A stretch of 64,000 nt of DNA from Glandiceps talaboti. Lineage: Eukaryota > Hemichordata > Enteropneusta > Spengelidae. Positions within the stretch are counted from its first letter, which is position 1, and each line of letters opens with the position of its first letter. The notes beneath the pieces were generated by a model. The model searched no databases, had not been told where the DNA came from, and saw only the letters and a program-made list of their open reading frames with translations. Shown in pieces: positions 1 to 14,223 of this stretch. The translations under genes and the position numbers were made by a program. Where the stretch lies: the NCBI RefSeq assembly GCF_964340395.1, contig NC_135552.1, forward strand, positions 13,471,694 to 13,535,693, given 5' to 3'.

Positions 1-207
1 CATTTGTAATTTTAGGGGGCCAATGTCGCAAGGTCGTGGCCTCGGCAGAACTGGTCTAAGACGCCATGAGGAACCTTACAATTTTGCTGTGCTCAGGGGT
101 CGGTCGGAAATAAAAAAACTTTTTTTTTTCTGATGTCGGAGCTGCAAATTAGGGTCGGTCGGGAGATGAGAAACAGAAAAATAAAAAGGGCCGCCCTTAC
201 TTTCATG

Positions 208-342
208 AGATGGGTTAGTCCATTTGTCAACAAAATAGGGACATTTGGGTTGAGGTGGGCTAGTCCATTCATCAACACAGTAGGGAAGGTTAGGTTGAGA
301 TGGATTAATCCATTTCTCGACAAAATAAGGATGGTCAGCTTG
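208..342. repeat. Three tandem copies of a 45-bp unit
   Basis: Units lie at 208-252, 253-297 and 298-342. Each begins 'agatggattaatcc'-like and ends with 'ttg'. They differ at many positions, so the array is old. Because 45 is a multiple of three, the + frame from 133 to 360 stays open and reads three 15-residue repeats of the pattern RWxxPFxxxIxxxxL. No coding exon context (start, splice site or known family) supports translation. Confidence 0.85.
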
Positions 343-1327
343 AATCCACTAGTTGTATAAATTTCCATTTTTCAAATTGAACAATCCTTGATAAAATGCT
401 GAGGGACATTCAATTATGCATCTGTACCAAAGCATTTCACTTCAAGAGTGGCAGTTGTTGAGTTTTTGAAGTCCAGCCAACGCAATATTTTGTAACAGAG
501 GGGATTCCCTTATCTGCAACAGGTGTTTTAGTTTTCATTTTGAATACACACTACTGTGAGACATACCAGTGATGGTGTTAGCATTGGATGTAGGATACCT
601 TCATCACCTAGAATGGGTGAACCTAAGAACTGTATATATATGTATACTCCAATACATGTGTGGTGACTACAATATATTGTACTCTCAGTCTGTATTCTGT
701 ATACATTGTAATGGGGCAACACTTGATATTGTTTACTACCTGATCTGATTAAGTCTGAAATGATTCACATTTCATCATGCCATATTCTTATAATCATCCT
801 TTGCATCTCATGTTTTCTTACTGGTACATGTAACTTTTAAAGACAACTATACTCACAGATAATACAGTATATCAGCAAAGAACACTATTATACTATGTAA
901 CAAGAAAAGGGGTAACAAATGTAAAAATATGTTTGGAAGTGAATCCCCAGTTATCGCTGTCAGCATCATCATCAGTGATATACTACATTGGGTTGTTGTC
1001 ATATATCTTAACCCATGAACATTCATTCTTGCAAGCACAGAGTCGACACGAAGAACAGTAAATAAAGCAAATCAAATCCACTTTTAATATCAGATTGCTA
1101 ACCAGATTGCAGTCTATAATCTTACCTGTGAGTGCTACAATCTTCTAAGTTTCTTATAAAGGAGAGCATAGTGGAGCTTTCTTTTGGTACCCAAAACTAT
1201 TGTTTGTAAGGTATGGAGGTAAGCTTACTGTTACATGTTAAATAGAAAGACAATAGGAATGTGTGACGAAGTATTTTATACATGTATATAGTATGGTATA
1301 CACTGTGTCGCAGTATACAAAAATGTA

Positions 1328-1690
1328 GAGCCAATACTAGCTATTCTATGCTTTGCTGTGTATTGTTTCCATGCAAACTATTGTGTTCTCAAAAAAACCA
1401 TGTTTCTACTTTTGTAAATGGGACTTTAGGTCTTCAACGTAAAGTTGTGGAAGGAGCGACTTGCACCGAGAAACACAACAATGATTCAACTGGGTTGAAG
1501 CATAGAGCCAATACTGGTAATGCTTTGCTGTGTATTGTTTCCATGCAAACTATTGTGTTCTTGAAAGAAAACCTGTTTCTACTTTTAGACCATTAAATGT
1601 ACACTTGTAAAGGGGACTTTAGGTCTTCAATGTAATGTTTTGGAAGACGCAACTTGCATGTAGAAAAACACAACAGTGATTCAGCATAAT
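1328..1690. repeat. Tandem duplication, unit about 177 bp
   Basis: The block starting 'gagccaatact' at 1328 recurs at 1505. Both copies share the 'gctttgctgtgtattg' stretch, the 'gggactttaggtcttcaa' stretch and an 'aacacaaca' segment near the end. The second copy carries small indels and substitutions. The 104-codon open frame across it (1282-1596) is a by-product of the duplication. Confidence 0.85.
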
Positions 1691-2279
1691 GTGACCAGGT
1701 AATGTCAAGACACAATGGAGTATTGTTCTTTGGACTTTTCTATAGCATACGCCAAGACAATGGAAAAAAGTATTCAAAGCTTTGAAAATAGCTTGAAATT
1801 CATCAACTCAAATTTTATGCATTTTGAAAAAAAGATCGATGCATAGAACTCTCCTGGTAACAGAGGGGAGGAATATATCTATAGTTTGTGATTTGTTATT
1901 CTGTAACATCAATGGGGATCCATTGTGTTTGTCTTGAGAATGCACAAAGATTTTACCTTCCTTCCCAAAACACTTCTTCACAATTACGATAGAATTGAAA
2001 TATAAGAGTTGAAGATAGTCAGTCACTACAATGTCCAGGGTTAAGTCCATGTAATCTAAGTGTGACCCTAGATGTAAGACCTTCTCCGGCTTTCTTCATG
2101 TCATTGTGAATGTCCATAGTCGGCCTCTAGACCCAAACAATAGTTTGTCCATGATCATGTTATAACAATATCCGTCTTTGTGTCTCATTTCATAATTACA
2201 TAAGCTTGTTTTCCAGTTCTCTGTCCAAGTTAGAGATAAACACGTGAGGAACAACGTGTGATTGAAAATGGTTTTTTTG

Positions 2280-2572
2280 CGGTTTAGAATATTTTACGAT
2301 CGATCTCTTTTGTATCCGTCAGACGGGAATGAATCGGTTTGAGTGTTGTGATCAAATAAGCGTGTTTTTTCCTGCGGAAGATATTTTGGCTGTCATGTAT
2401 TTCTAAGGTGTTGTTGGCAATTTGCCAGATGTCTTGGTAGCAAAACCTATAGGTACACACAGCAAACTGGAGGTTTCTTTGTTACAGTCTGGAAGTGGTA
2501 CCAATGAACTACGTGCTATCGTCAGAATTTTTTTCAGAATCATTCATATCGCTGGAACTACACACATTTCAG
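2280..2572 (+). promoter_or_regulatory. Candidate promoter / first non-coding exon of the kinase gene
   Basis: This patch has a local cluster of CpG dinucleotides (around 2280-2370) between CpG-poor flanks. It ends in a donor-like 'cag|gtaaat' at 2572/2573. The first coding exon of the kinase gene at 23297 begins with a splice acceptor, so at least one upstream non-coding exon must exist. This is the best-looking place for it seen in the upstream 23 kb. No TATA box or initiator was identified. The assignment is inference only. Confidence 0.22.
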
Positions 2573-3424
2573 GTAAATAACTCTTTCCTTCAGGTCCTTA
2601 TGTTCTTTTTAACGTTCCAGAGTTTTTGAAATCAGCTGACGTACAGATTAATTTTTATCACGAAAAGTAATAAAGTTGTGTAGATATCTAAAAGTTCAAT
2701 GGACGTGAAATCAATCAGACTTGAGACACATAACAAATCTGTCATGTGTTTATTTGTATAAGATACAAAAACTCAAATTAAAGCCAGCACAAATAAGAAT
2801 GCTGAGATAGGATTATGAGGCATTCTCAATCATTTAACCAGGCAGTGGTTTCTGAATGAGATCCAAGGTTTTTAGTTTCTTATCAGGTGACTAGGATGTA
2901 GCTATATTTCAACTTTAAAACAAGTAACAATATACCTTGTGTTTTGTTCCTAAATTTAGATCATTATGTCTGTTTTAAGGTTAGGCTACTGAGAATTACT
3001 AATAATATATTTAATCTGTGTTGCTAAGCCCAAAGAACAGACATACATTGTACTTTTTCACTGTATTACTTCAGTTTCTTTGTTCTCATTGATGTCTATT
3101 AAAAAAAGACGTACAGGTGGCATAAGTGTGGAGTCACGTGAGTTTGGTATGAATGTCAGCTTGAAAAATATGTCTGAAAAACACTAGAGCAGTATTTAAA
3201 GTTGTGTATAATATCTTTAATAAAGTTCTGAAACTTACAAATCCTCAACAGTGAAGGTGGAAAATATAATGACTTCATTCAAGGGAATAAACAGGTGGAT
3301 ATTGTGTCAAAAGGAATTTGGTATTTAAAAATGGAGAGATCATTACTATGAGCATGCACATATTTTTATACCAACAACTCTGAGTTTTTAAAATAGGAGT
3401 GAACTATAAGGGAAAGACAAAACA

Positions 3425-3466
3425 TATCTACATTCAGACTGAGGTATCTACATTCAGACTGAGGTA
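3425..3466. repeat. 20-bp direct duplication
   Basis: The sequence 'tatctacattcagactgagg' occurs twice back to back without change, so the duplication is recent. Confidence 0.85.
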
Positions 3467-3552
3467 TTACTATTATTAGATTTACAGCCATGGAAAATAC
3501 GAGGGCATATTAATGGGATCTTGTTGCTTCAATGAAGTTGAAGAGAGTAGTC

Positions 3553-3772
3553 TTAAGTCTCGAGTGTTTTCCAGCTGAATGAAGAAAAAGTTTGGAGAGT
3601 AATATAGTTATACTCAATTTATGAAGAATCATGAAATTTCATGGCTGTTTTGAATATTTTGATGCTATTTTTGGCACGAGCAGAACCAATGGCGTAGATG
3701 TGCAGTGTAGGGTATAAATCCCATATTTTTTTGTTTGACTGTTTGTTCAACTTGCACATGGTATAAAATTGA
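3553..3772 (+). mobile_element. Diverged copy of the 'attcagcca' inverted-repeat element
   Basis: Same orientation as the copy at 19792-20130. It keeps the 'ctgaatgaagaaaaa' arm, the 'ttttga...gcagaac' middle and the 'catatttttttg...gttcaactt' end. The left arm of the palindrome is missing or decayed. It is non-coding, and I do not recognise a named family. Confidence 0.6.
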
Positions 3773-5651
3773 ATTATGTGAAATTGTGCACACTACCTGA
3801 TACTACATTGTAGTAATACTAATTTAGTCTTTAATCTAAATGAATAATACCCATGGTGAGAAGACTACTTGACAATTGTATATGAAGACCCCCCAATAGT
3901 ACTGATTGTTGTCAACATGTGTATTTATTAGTTGATACAGGTCTACAAGTATACATATTTAGATCAGCACCTGTTCATAATCAATGACGTTTGTTGATTT
4001 TCCATGTTGCACGTTCTTTCTTGTTACTATGTAGAATGATTTGAAAACTTCGATTATAGACACTGGGCGTATTTCTCAACTTGGGGTATGCCGAAATATT
4101 TTGGGCTTTAGCAGGAGAAAGCCAAAGGACTTCATGATGTGTTAAATACTTAACTATCCAGAGATTTATTATGGTCAAATTAACACAGCTAGGCTACCTT
4201 TTAAACTGCTATATTGTAGTCAGTGCAGTGATAGCGTGGTCTGTATGATACAGCATGCTGTGCCACCCTATAGTATAAGCCACCATTTGACCCTTGCTCT
4301 TAGCGAGGAGCGACATATGGCACAATTTATCGTTCAAGTGTAATGGCTTGTAAACCCAAAATCATTGTCATTGCTAAAAGTAAAAAGTTTTGTAACAAAT
4401 TTCACTGTCCAAGGACAGTGATGAAAAAGAGAATAAACAGGAAAGTAGCATTTCCAGTTCTAATCAGTATTGAAGTTCTGTGTGCATCGATCATGGCTTC
4501 TATTGTCTTCACATAGCCAGGTGGGGGAAACCCAGGGACAGTGAAGTCATATACACAGATAGTAACTTACTGACCTTAAAGGCAGAGAAACTATTGGTAA
4601 CAGGTATTTCTTAGTTTTAGAATGTTTCATTTTGTATGGTTGATGATTAATGACATCCTTAGTTTTATAAAAGTGTAGTTCACATTGAAATTACATCGTA
4701 ACTTTGGCCTTGATTCATTCAAAGAGGTGTATGTTTGTTTGTTTGCACCATTGTAAGTTTGTCCTTGGTATTTCCTCCAGGTAGCCAGAGTTGTTGGCTT
4801 TCTAATGATAATGATATTAATTTTGAATAACAGTTCAGTGACCTTAACACCTGTTCAACATCGAAGTTGCTGAAGTATAACGTTTTCAGACTTTTCCAAA
4901 AATTAATTTCAGTGTCTCCTAAAGTGCTACGAAGGAATTCACTGAATTCCCGAGACATGGAGATGAACTAGTTGGCCACTGTATACATGTATAGTGATGT
5001 ATTCATTGGATACTTTTAGATATAACCTTCATCCACAATGTCAAGTCTCTATATGACAATATAATTCCGTCTTTTCTTTATCTGGAGAAATTAGAGAAAT
5101 AGTTATTTATTTTGTCTGTACGTCATAAAATTCACAAGACCATTTGAAATTAAATGAACAGATCTTTGCTTTGTGTGTACTATAGTAGTAAGCGTACCAT
5201 ATTACGTGTGTCATACTATTTATTCAGTAGACTTTCACAACATCATCTCTTTGTATGACCTTACCATTCCATTATGGCCTTCCAGGTTCCTTGTAATTTA
5301 TATCAAGATTAACCTAGCTATCTGTATTATCAAGTTTTATTATATTTTTTGTATGTTTTACAGTGTCAACTACCTTGTAAATCAATGTTACAGTGGTTTT
5401 AGAATGATATAGTGTTTGTGTTGCCCATTGTTTTATATTTTGATAAATGTTCTTGTCTTGTCCTAGAAGTCTACTTATGATAAAAGAAATTACAGTGATA
5501 AAATTTCCTGATGTACACATCACATTGAAAACTTAGATACAAATTATGTGTGATATAAGTGATGCATGCCGTGTTATTCAAATTTAATTCTTTTTTAAAA
5601 ATCATAAAAGTTTAGTTGTATTAAACAGAGCAGTTTCTTTAACTAGTAAAT

Positions 5652-5789
5652 ATGATGGATGGATTAATTGATTGATAGGCTGCTTGCTTGCTAGATTGGT
5701 TGATTGATCGATTGATTGCTTGCTTGCTTGCTAGATTGGTTGATTGATTGATTGATTGATCGATTGATCGATCAATTGATTGATTGATG
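5652..5789. repeat. Imperfect (TGAT)n microsatellite
   Basis: Tetranucleotide tgat/tgcttgct array with an internal duplication of the 'gcttgcttgctagattgg' segment. Confidence 0.9.
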
Positions 5790-7495
5790 CAAAATGAAAT
5801 GAAAGGTATGAAATAGTATCTTACGAATTTGACTTTGTATTGGAATGTATACCAGATGATTTATTTGAGAATATATTTGTATCATACATGTAGTCCTTTA
5901 TATTTCTGAAAAATTTCAATGAATTCTATCTTTGATAGGAATTGATGAAAATGAATTCTGATTTGTGTTGAACAAATGTATAATCAGCAATTTACATTCC
6001 ATGTTGAATGTGATCAATATGATCATAAATATTATTTAATTATCAAAATCCAATAAAAGTACATGTAGTATGTATAGAAATTAGAAGTAGGACATGTGTA
6101 CAAGTGAATCACACTACTTGTTGGAATATGGTACCACACCCTAGTAAAGCAATATAGGTATTAATGTATAGATCAAACGAAATCCAATCACAAATTACAA
6201 TCAAACGGGAAATGAATTGCTTTTGGTTCTGACATACTTAAATTGCAATTTGGTGAAGTCTGATGAAAAGTGTAAAGGTTGATGGTCAAGATTCCCTTCA
6301 TAAAATTGACACAATTTTCTTCATTTTGTACCAGGTTTCTACGAAAAGAAGGTCTTTACCATTCTGCTCTGTCTAACATGTGTAATCTTAGTGAATTGTA
6401 CGTAATACGCAGCAGGTAAATTCCCTAGTGAGACCTGCCCATAAATTTTATCGTCAGTTCACGTATAGTGACATCAGCAACGAATCGCAATGGGCAAATT
6501 TTGTTCCAGCCATATATATTGTAATATAATGTAATTAGTTGTAGAGTAGGTTCAACATTTATCAATATATTATCGCAATGATGGATTAAGACAGGCTGGG
6601 GCTATTTGTGGAAATTTATTCAGTGCAGACAAGCGTGAAAGATTATTTGTAACACGGTATTGTAAAAAGGAAAACAGATGATGATGTGTGTTTGATGTAA
6701 TGATATGTGTGTTGTACATTACTATATGCACAAAGGTAATATAATATATTTCTTTGTGGAATATGATGAGATTTAATACCTATTATATCATAAAAATGTG
6801 TTTATTTTTAAATTGAAATTGAAATGGTTCACATTATAGACTGTTGGCCACACAGTGACCAAATTAAGATAAAAAAATTCTCAGTAATTCCCAAAGCATG
6901 TGTGACTTTGTTTTATTGAAAATCTAAGAATGATAAAAATCCAGATTTAGAATGAATATCTTACATGTAAAGATGTCTAAATAACTTGTAAATTATTCTT
7001 CCATATGAGATTAATTGATATTTGACATTCACCTAAATTTGATCAATTTAGGTATAATTTGCCTGTAATGTAATCAACATGCTGTAAGTAGATGTTGTCA
7101 TAGTGTATTTATGGTTGTCAAGACAACAGCTTCCTGTTACCTAGCAACAGAGAAAACTTGGCGTCATTTCAACTGCCTGTCCTCAATACAAATACATATT
7201 ATTATGTAGACATGCTATAGTCTTTGTTTCAAGGATTATGATGGTAAGTTGACCGAATTTGATAGAAATTTGGCAAAACATGGAAAACAAAAGATTGTAT
7301 TCAGGGATAGAAATACTAGATAAAGATTGATTGACGATTTTTAGTACTTGTGTATGTCTATGTTGTGTTTGTTTATTGATAAGACTATAGAAATATTGGA
7401 TGTCACAAAGGGCTATTGATGTAACCTTTGACCCAAGGGTCAGATGTCACCAGGTGTCTTCCCCAGTTCAGAATAGGGTTAACATTTTGGTGTGG

Positions 7496-7600
7496 AAAAC
7501 AGTTGTCTGGTAGAGCTATTAAAATGGTTGGGCCAGAACAAAAGAATAATTTATCTAATCCTCGTGGTTCCACTGATAACATAACACTAATGTGACATTA
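7496..7600 (+). repeat. Dispersed repeat, second copy at 34150-34270
   Basis: It shares 'agttgtctggtagagctat', 'ccagaacaaaagaataat' and 'ataacactaatg' in the same order with the copy in the intron after 34101. No coding potential or terminal repeats were seen. Confidence 0.6.
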
Positions 7601-7860
7601 AACCTGGTACTGAAACCTTGGCCTTTAAATTTAGTCATTGTTCAAATTTAAAAATCCACAGTTGTATTGACAAAATCTATAAACTGATGTATAAAATGTA
7701 TTCTTGTCGTAATCATCTCCCTTTGATGTTGTGTTCTAAGATTTACCGACATTGTCACTTTTTTTTTCAAAATATAAAAGCTTCAGTGTTGTAGTACATC
7801 AGATGTGTTATCGTACAGAAAACAATGACGAGTGTAAAATTGATGATTAGTTGTTATCCT

Positions 7861-7880
7861 CCTCCTCGTTGTCGTCGTCG

Positions 7881-7911
<31 letters not shown>

Positions 7912-7955
7912 GATCATCATCATCATTGTCATCATCATCATCATCATCTTCATCC
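7861..7955. repeat. (CAT/ATC)n trinucleotide microsatellite
   Basis: Runs of 'cat' interrupted by 'gtcgtcgtc' and 'gatcat'. Open frames on both strands read poly-His, poly-Asp or poly-Met and are artefacts. Confidence 0.95.
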
Positions 7956-8516
7956 TCAACATGGAGGATCTGGAAATAGTGTATGTCATACTCATAGGTC
8001 TGTTTGTTGGATGTAACATGCAACCAATCTCTCAGGTTGTTCACTCACTTCTTTTACTATAATGATATTGAATAATAAATCCTGGTTTAGTAGGATTTCT
8101 AATATATGGCTGGAATCCATTTTTGACTAAAAGTAGAAAATAAACTATTTCTTGACAAGATTAAGCTTATTATTTGATAAATTTGTCAAGCTGGAAATAT
8201 TTTCACTGAGTTGAACAATATTTTCTTTGAACTAGTTTAGACTAATTCCTTAGTTCCACCAAGTAATTTCTACAATGTAAGGAATTATTAAAAAGAAGAA
8301 TTTTCATCATTCTATCATTATCAGGAAAAACATTAAGTATTATTTTTCAGTCAAAAATAATTTATATGCCACTTCTAAACCCAGATGTCTGCATTTGGGG
8401 GAATACTCACTTTTAAAATTTGAGAATTATGATTCAACACACACCAAAAATAAAGAAATAAAAATATTTTAATTGTACTTTAGATTGTATGTGATTTGAA
8501 AGGTTATGTTATCACA

Positions 8517-8524
8517 ACAATAAT

Positions 8525-8556
<32 letters not shown>

Positions 8557-8572
8557 CCAACCAACCAACCAA
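8517..8572. repeat. (AAC)n followed by (AACC)n microsatellite
   Basis: About ten 'aac' units pass into four 'caac'/'aacc' tetramers. Confidence 0.93.
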
Positions 8573-11500
8573 ATTCCAGACCTTTATAAAGTGCAACATT
8601 TTGATGTGTACCATTCATTGATTTCAAGAAAAATGTGTCCAAAAGAAAACTATTTTTGAAATGCAACGTTGTCACGACTATCATTGCTAGCATATAATAG
8701 TTTCCATGGTAAAACACAGAGTTGCTTTGTGTATTATATCCTACTTATCTATTGTTACCATTGTGTAAAATATCTATGTTGACTGATTAACTCTAATGGT
8801 CTGCTCAAAGGCGGATAGACAACTTAGAAACCTTTAGTCTTTATTAGTTTAATAGGCTAGGTGGGATTTACTTGGATTTAAAACTAGACTACTATAGTGA
8901 CTACTTACAACTGTAGAATGTCTAGTACTCGTACCTGAAGTGGTTGTTATATGTCAACACATTGTAAAGACAAAATTGTAACAATACCCTGGCTGTCATT
9001 GAACCTGGTACAGTATCTAATTGTCTATGTTCAAATCTAGTTTTAGTTTAACATTTACAAAGGATATCGAAGAAAACAATAAATGTGAAGAAAAAAAACC
9101 ACAACTAATTCTAACGTTTGGTATTCACTGTGAAAAAATATGTCAAAATCTTTGAACAATAACTTGGCTGATCCCCCCCCCCCCCCCATAATGGTCGAGT
9201 CATGGACATGACTAAATATCACCCTCTGTTTTCATGAATTCTGCATGTAAAATGTTCTACTTGTCACCAGTAGTTGGGACAACACAGAAAACGTCTCTCT
9301 ATAAAAATGGTCCATTTTGAGATTATAGCCATGATGAACGACATGGGAAGAATGTTATAGCTACTTCAGTACTGCCCTTGGCAAAATACAGTGCTTTAGT
9401 GATGTAGTAGTGTTTTTACTAATAGGGTGTCAGACATAGAGTGGATAATTCATTCCAATTTATAGCTTCCTATTTCAAACCCTTTACTATTGGGATGATC
9501 CTTTGTACATATTAGTATTGCTATGGGGAACTCATTTTAGTAGTTTAGTATTTGTCTTCTTGAAAACCTATAGCTCTAATGTTGAACATTTTCATGGGTA
9601 AACGGTTTAAAATGGTGTTGCCAATAGCTAAAGTATCATCTCTGTTTGAGAAATTTGGATAAGAGCTGCAACAATTCATCCAACAGTGGAGATACTAGTG
9701 TAGCCATGATTTCAGTGTTTGCTGTTTTCAAATCAAGCAGTTAGCCAAGAACCCATGCTAGCTACCAGTATAGGGCATTTTTTTTTACAGAGCACAGAAC
9801 AGCATACAGTATCTTCAACATCAATGAGACATTTCTATACAGCAGAACAGCGTATAGTCTAGTACTATCCGTGAATTAAATCTCAAGAAGAGATGGTTTG
9901 ATACCATGTGTAGTATCTAGACTGTTAGAACAGCAGGAGAAATGCCCAGTACATGAAATTTAGAACAGGTATACTAAATGAAACATTAAAAGATTTTACA
10001 TCTGTGCAATTTGATAAACTTTTGAATGAAGCCACTCTTGGCAAATTGTGATTTCTACAATCAGTTGTCACGCCAGTTCCTAGCAAATTAGATTTTAAAG
10101 TTGTACTCCCTAAGTTAGTACAGCAGGCAAACAATACATTAAGATACTAATCTGAAAGTAGGCACACTCCCCTAAATTACTGACAACAATAAGATGAAAT
10201 TTATACTGGCAATATGAGAGAGCTAATACAAAGTTCAACTCTTTGAATTTATTCATATGGATTGATGTAACAAGAAAATGAAATTTGTCAAAACTAGTGT
10301 TCTCAATGATATACCATGTAAAGTTAACATGAATGAACAATTTACAGTGGACTAACTTGTAAAGTTTGCATGAATGAACTGTTCACAGTGATCTAACTTG
10401 TAAAATTTGCATGAATGGGGGTTATCAATGAATCGCAATTATGGCACTTCTACTGATAGAAGTGCAGTTTAGTTCATGAAGAAGCAATCTGGTTAAAATT
10501 TGATGTAGAGAGAGAAAGATTTCTTTGATGTCATTGCTGTCTTTTTTGCCACTTTTCTCAGATTCTTTTTATGATGGTTTATGCCTTCTGGGTTATCACC
10601 TTTCGTCATTCACATCATACATACACAGAACGACATAAGTGGTAAATGAAAATGATGAATTTAAGCAGATAATATTCTTTCATCAGATTTTCAATCAATT
10701 TATAGGAAAGCATGCCCAATCGCAAATCTTGAATGTAAAATGTTTTCAAGGAAATTTTCTGTACAGTGTAGGTACATGTTATTAGCACCTCCCTTGTTGG
10801 TTATAAAGAGTGAAATGAAGATTGATAGGGATACTGCAAAGAACAAAATTACAACAAAACCCAACCTTGAAAGAAAACCCTCAAGGAAATCCAGGCACTC
10901 CTAAAATCTGCAGTAGCTGCTGAATAGACTGTGAGGTGGTAAAGAGCCAACTAAAAGGATTCAAGGGAATGTTAGATCATTCTGAAATTTTGTTTTACCC
11001 AGTGAGCCATATATTATACATGTACCTAAAAAAAATCAGACTGCTAATATCACTTACAAAGTATTAGAGAATTCATATGTAGTCTTGATTTTGCCTTAAT
11101 ATTAGTAAAATCCTGTGATTATAAATGTTAGGTACTGACCAGGAATTCCAGTAATAAGTAAATGGCGTTACAGATGTTATAGGTTTTAGCGTAATGTTAC
11201 TAATATATAATTTTTAGGCTATTCAGTGCCTTTCAGACAATAACTTCCAAGCTTTACAAGACAGCACAGCACCATCAAGTATCAGAAACTATTCTTTATA
11301 GATAAGCTTGAAATATGTTCTAATAGTATAGTGGTCATTATAAATTCACAAGATGAAATAATGTACCAATAATTGCAAGTATACCTGTCCTTTACAAATT
11401 TAATTATCTCAGTGTCTGTTGTTTTTTAAATACTCATGGACACTATTTCTACCTTTGAAAAAAAGAGTCCTGGAATACTCAAAAAGATGGTGATTTAAAA

Positions 11501-13639
11501 AACTTTTTTAGTGACTGTAAATATCAATGACTCATTCACACTGTGTTACAGATTTGACTTTTGTAAACCCCGTCTACAGATACTTCAATAGGTAAAACAA
11601 ACATAATTACTACTGTGGTAATATGATACAAAGTTATTCCAATTGTGTATTCAAAGCATGCAGAATTTTAGGACAGAGCATGCAGAAGTTGGAGAGCCAA
11701 TTGTAAAGAATTACTACACCGCTGTGATTTAAATAGGCAATAGGGTCAACATTGTGTAAAGCAAGGTAACCTTCACATCAATATTTTCTGTCTATTGTAC
11801 TTTCCGTACTCTCCACCAGACAGTCTACAACAATGCACAAAACAGATATCATCACATGCACACACAAATGTTTGATGTCACCACCTCCTGTCTGAGGTTA
11901 TGTACCGTGGTTTCGTAGTAACATTACTAACAACAAACCAGCATATTGGTACACAGACAAAGTCCTGCTTGCAGACAGAGTAAGTTGGGATTCGATTCTG
12001 ACATTATGCCCTCTCCTCCAGATGGACATTGTCAGTGTTGCGTCATACACTGTCTGCAAGCAGGACCACATAAAGACAACCTGGTTTCACCAGTATACAT
12101 TATTCACCTTGTGGACCCATTGTATCTGTTTGACAGGCTTTCCTGTACTTTACACAAGATTAAAAGAGTTGACATAATCTGATGTGACATTTTATTGCAA
12201 CTTTTATTACTGTTTTACGGCTATTCTAAAGATCATGAAAAGTGTAAACAAAACAAATACTTTGTTGTTATGCTGTTGATGTTTTGATGACCTACAAAGT
12301 TTGGAGTGCTTGTTGTTGTAAAATGTTTGTTATGTTCAGGATGAAGTTACACATGTTTTTATTAGTGAGTGCATTGTAATCAAAGCTTTCGAGAACGTGC
12401 ATGCACACCTTATCTTATTTTCAGGAGGGCATGGTTTCAACACAGTGTTGTGGGTTAGGCTGATGGGAGAGTTCTTAAGTCTTCTCTGCACAAACCAAAT
12501 GATTTTCAACAGGGCAGTCCACTTTGTGAGAGATTGCAGTTCAAAAAGTATAATTTGAATGATTTCTTTTTTGCATAATTATTTTTTTTTAAATTCCGTT
12601 TTGAACTAATGCATCCTTTCATTAATTTAATAATTGTGAAATTTAAAGTATTAGATTTTGAATTATAATGATGACGTGTTTTTTTAGTTGTGTGCATGAC
12701 CAGACAATAGCTAGATATTGATAAATCTCATATTGATAGTTGTTTAGTGATCTAAATGTGAACTTTGACCTCTTCAAAATGACTTATTTGTAGTATCTGT
12801 CTGTCATCAATCCATACCTAAGTGATATCATATGATTAGTAGAACAATATTTGCAATCAAATACTAGAAATTTAAGGAGGTTTTTAGTCAAAATGTCAAT
12901 TATCTCAACATTGATGTCTTTGTCACAGGTACTACTAAAGTGCAAAATATCCTGAAAATGTACTTTCTCTCAGGTACTTCTGACAATTTGTGTTTAGTTT
13001 CAACATGTTTACAGGAGATATGATAATTCTTTTAGTTGTCTGAGGATAATTCAAAGACCTTTGTTAGCTGAAGATCTGATTTGATAACTTATGTTCAGCC
13101 AGAGTTGTGAAAGGCAGCATGACTGGTCTAGAGGCGGTCTATTGGGTTTAATTTTTAAAAAAAGAGATCTTCAGATTCAAAGCTAACAGATAGTGTCTCG
13201 GCTACGGCATGACATATCCATGTGTGTTTTCAATTTCACTATGAACTCCATCACCAGTAAATGAGTACAAAATGGCTGAATTCTTCAACCTGCTCACCTC
13301 TCAGAAGGCTTTTTCAAGAAGTTTGATTCAAACTATAAACTTCACAAACTGATTTTGTCATCTGGTATAATGGTGTCAAATAAAAATCTGACTCAAACTA
13401 CAACAATTGACATTGTCTTTTTAAGTTCAAGATCACAGTGATGTCTAACACTTGTATGTTTACACAACATCTTTCAAGTTGAAGGTTGGTCACATCATAG
13501 ACAATAGAAGAGGTGATGATTGTGTAGAAATGAGTTTGAGAAATTATGTTAGGTTTATTATTAAAATGGAATAATATAATCATAAAATCACATACATATC
13601 TTGGGAAATACCCCAGTTCTATCAATTTATAAGGTTTTT

Positions 13640-13774
13640 TTCAATTAATTAATCAAATAATCAGTCAGTCAGTCAATCGATCAATTGATCAATCAGTCAA
13701 GCGATTGATAAATCAATTGATCAATCAATTAGTCAATCAATGATAAATCAGTTGATCAGTCAATCAATCAATCC

Positions 13775-13836
<62 letters not shown>
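13640..13836. repeat. (ATCA)n microsatellite with degenerate left half
   Basis: The left part mixes gtca, atca and attgatc units. The right part from about 13758 is a nearly pure 'atca' tract. Confidence 0.95.
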
Positions 13837-14223
13837 TACACAGTCAGTCTGGTTAATCTTCATCCATATTTAAATGTCCTTTACAATGTACATGTAGTAA
13901 TTGTGCTGTCATTTTGCTTTCTTTGATGTGTACATGTACTATAATTTGGAGCCCAGGGGGCTGAACAGTACTTGAATCAATCAATGTAAGTTTTTAAACA
14001 ACACTACATGTATGTTGTGAACCAGTACTCACCAATGGTTTTGGTATGGTTCAGTTCACCTCATATACAATAAAATGAAATAATGTGTACAATATAATTC
14101 CATAACAATAAAAACAAAGATGGAAATTTATCTCAATACATTTGTATCAACATTCAGTGAGTCTGAAGAGCTCAAAATTAGCAGTCATCCGGGCCACATA
14201 CTAAAGAATACATAATTTATTAA

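Larger units (their letters stand above)
1..2250. other. Non-coding flank, no gene recognised
   Basis: No reading frame here has exon-like codon content together with splice signals. The stretch holds two local tandem duplications, annotated separately (208-342 and 1328-1690), and otherwise AT-rich unique-looking sequence. Frames longer than 60 codons either sit on these repeats or carry no recognisable domain. Confidence 0.5.

Noticed and set aside
1282-1596. 104-codon + frame
   Set aside because: It covers a tandem duplication and contains no recognisable domain; chance opening in repeated sequence.
7783-8044. Three overlapping frames with poly-Met, poly-His and poly-Asp
   Set aside because: They are the three readings of a (CAT)n microsatellite, with no splice or domain support.
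8469-8717. Minus-strand frame with a poly-Cys stretch
   Set aside because: Caused by the (AAC)n tract; no coding evidence outside it.
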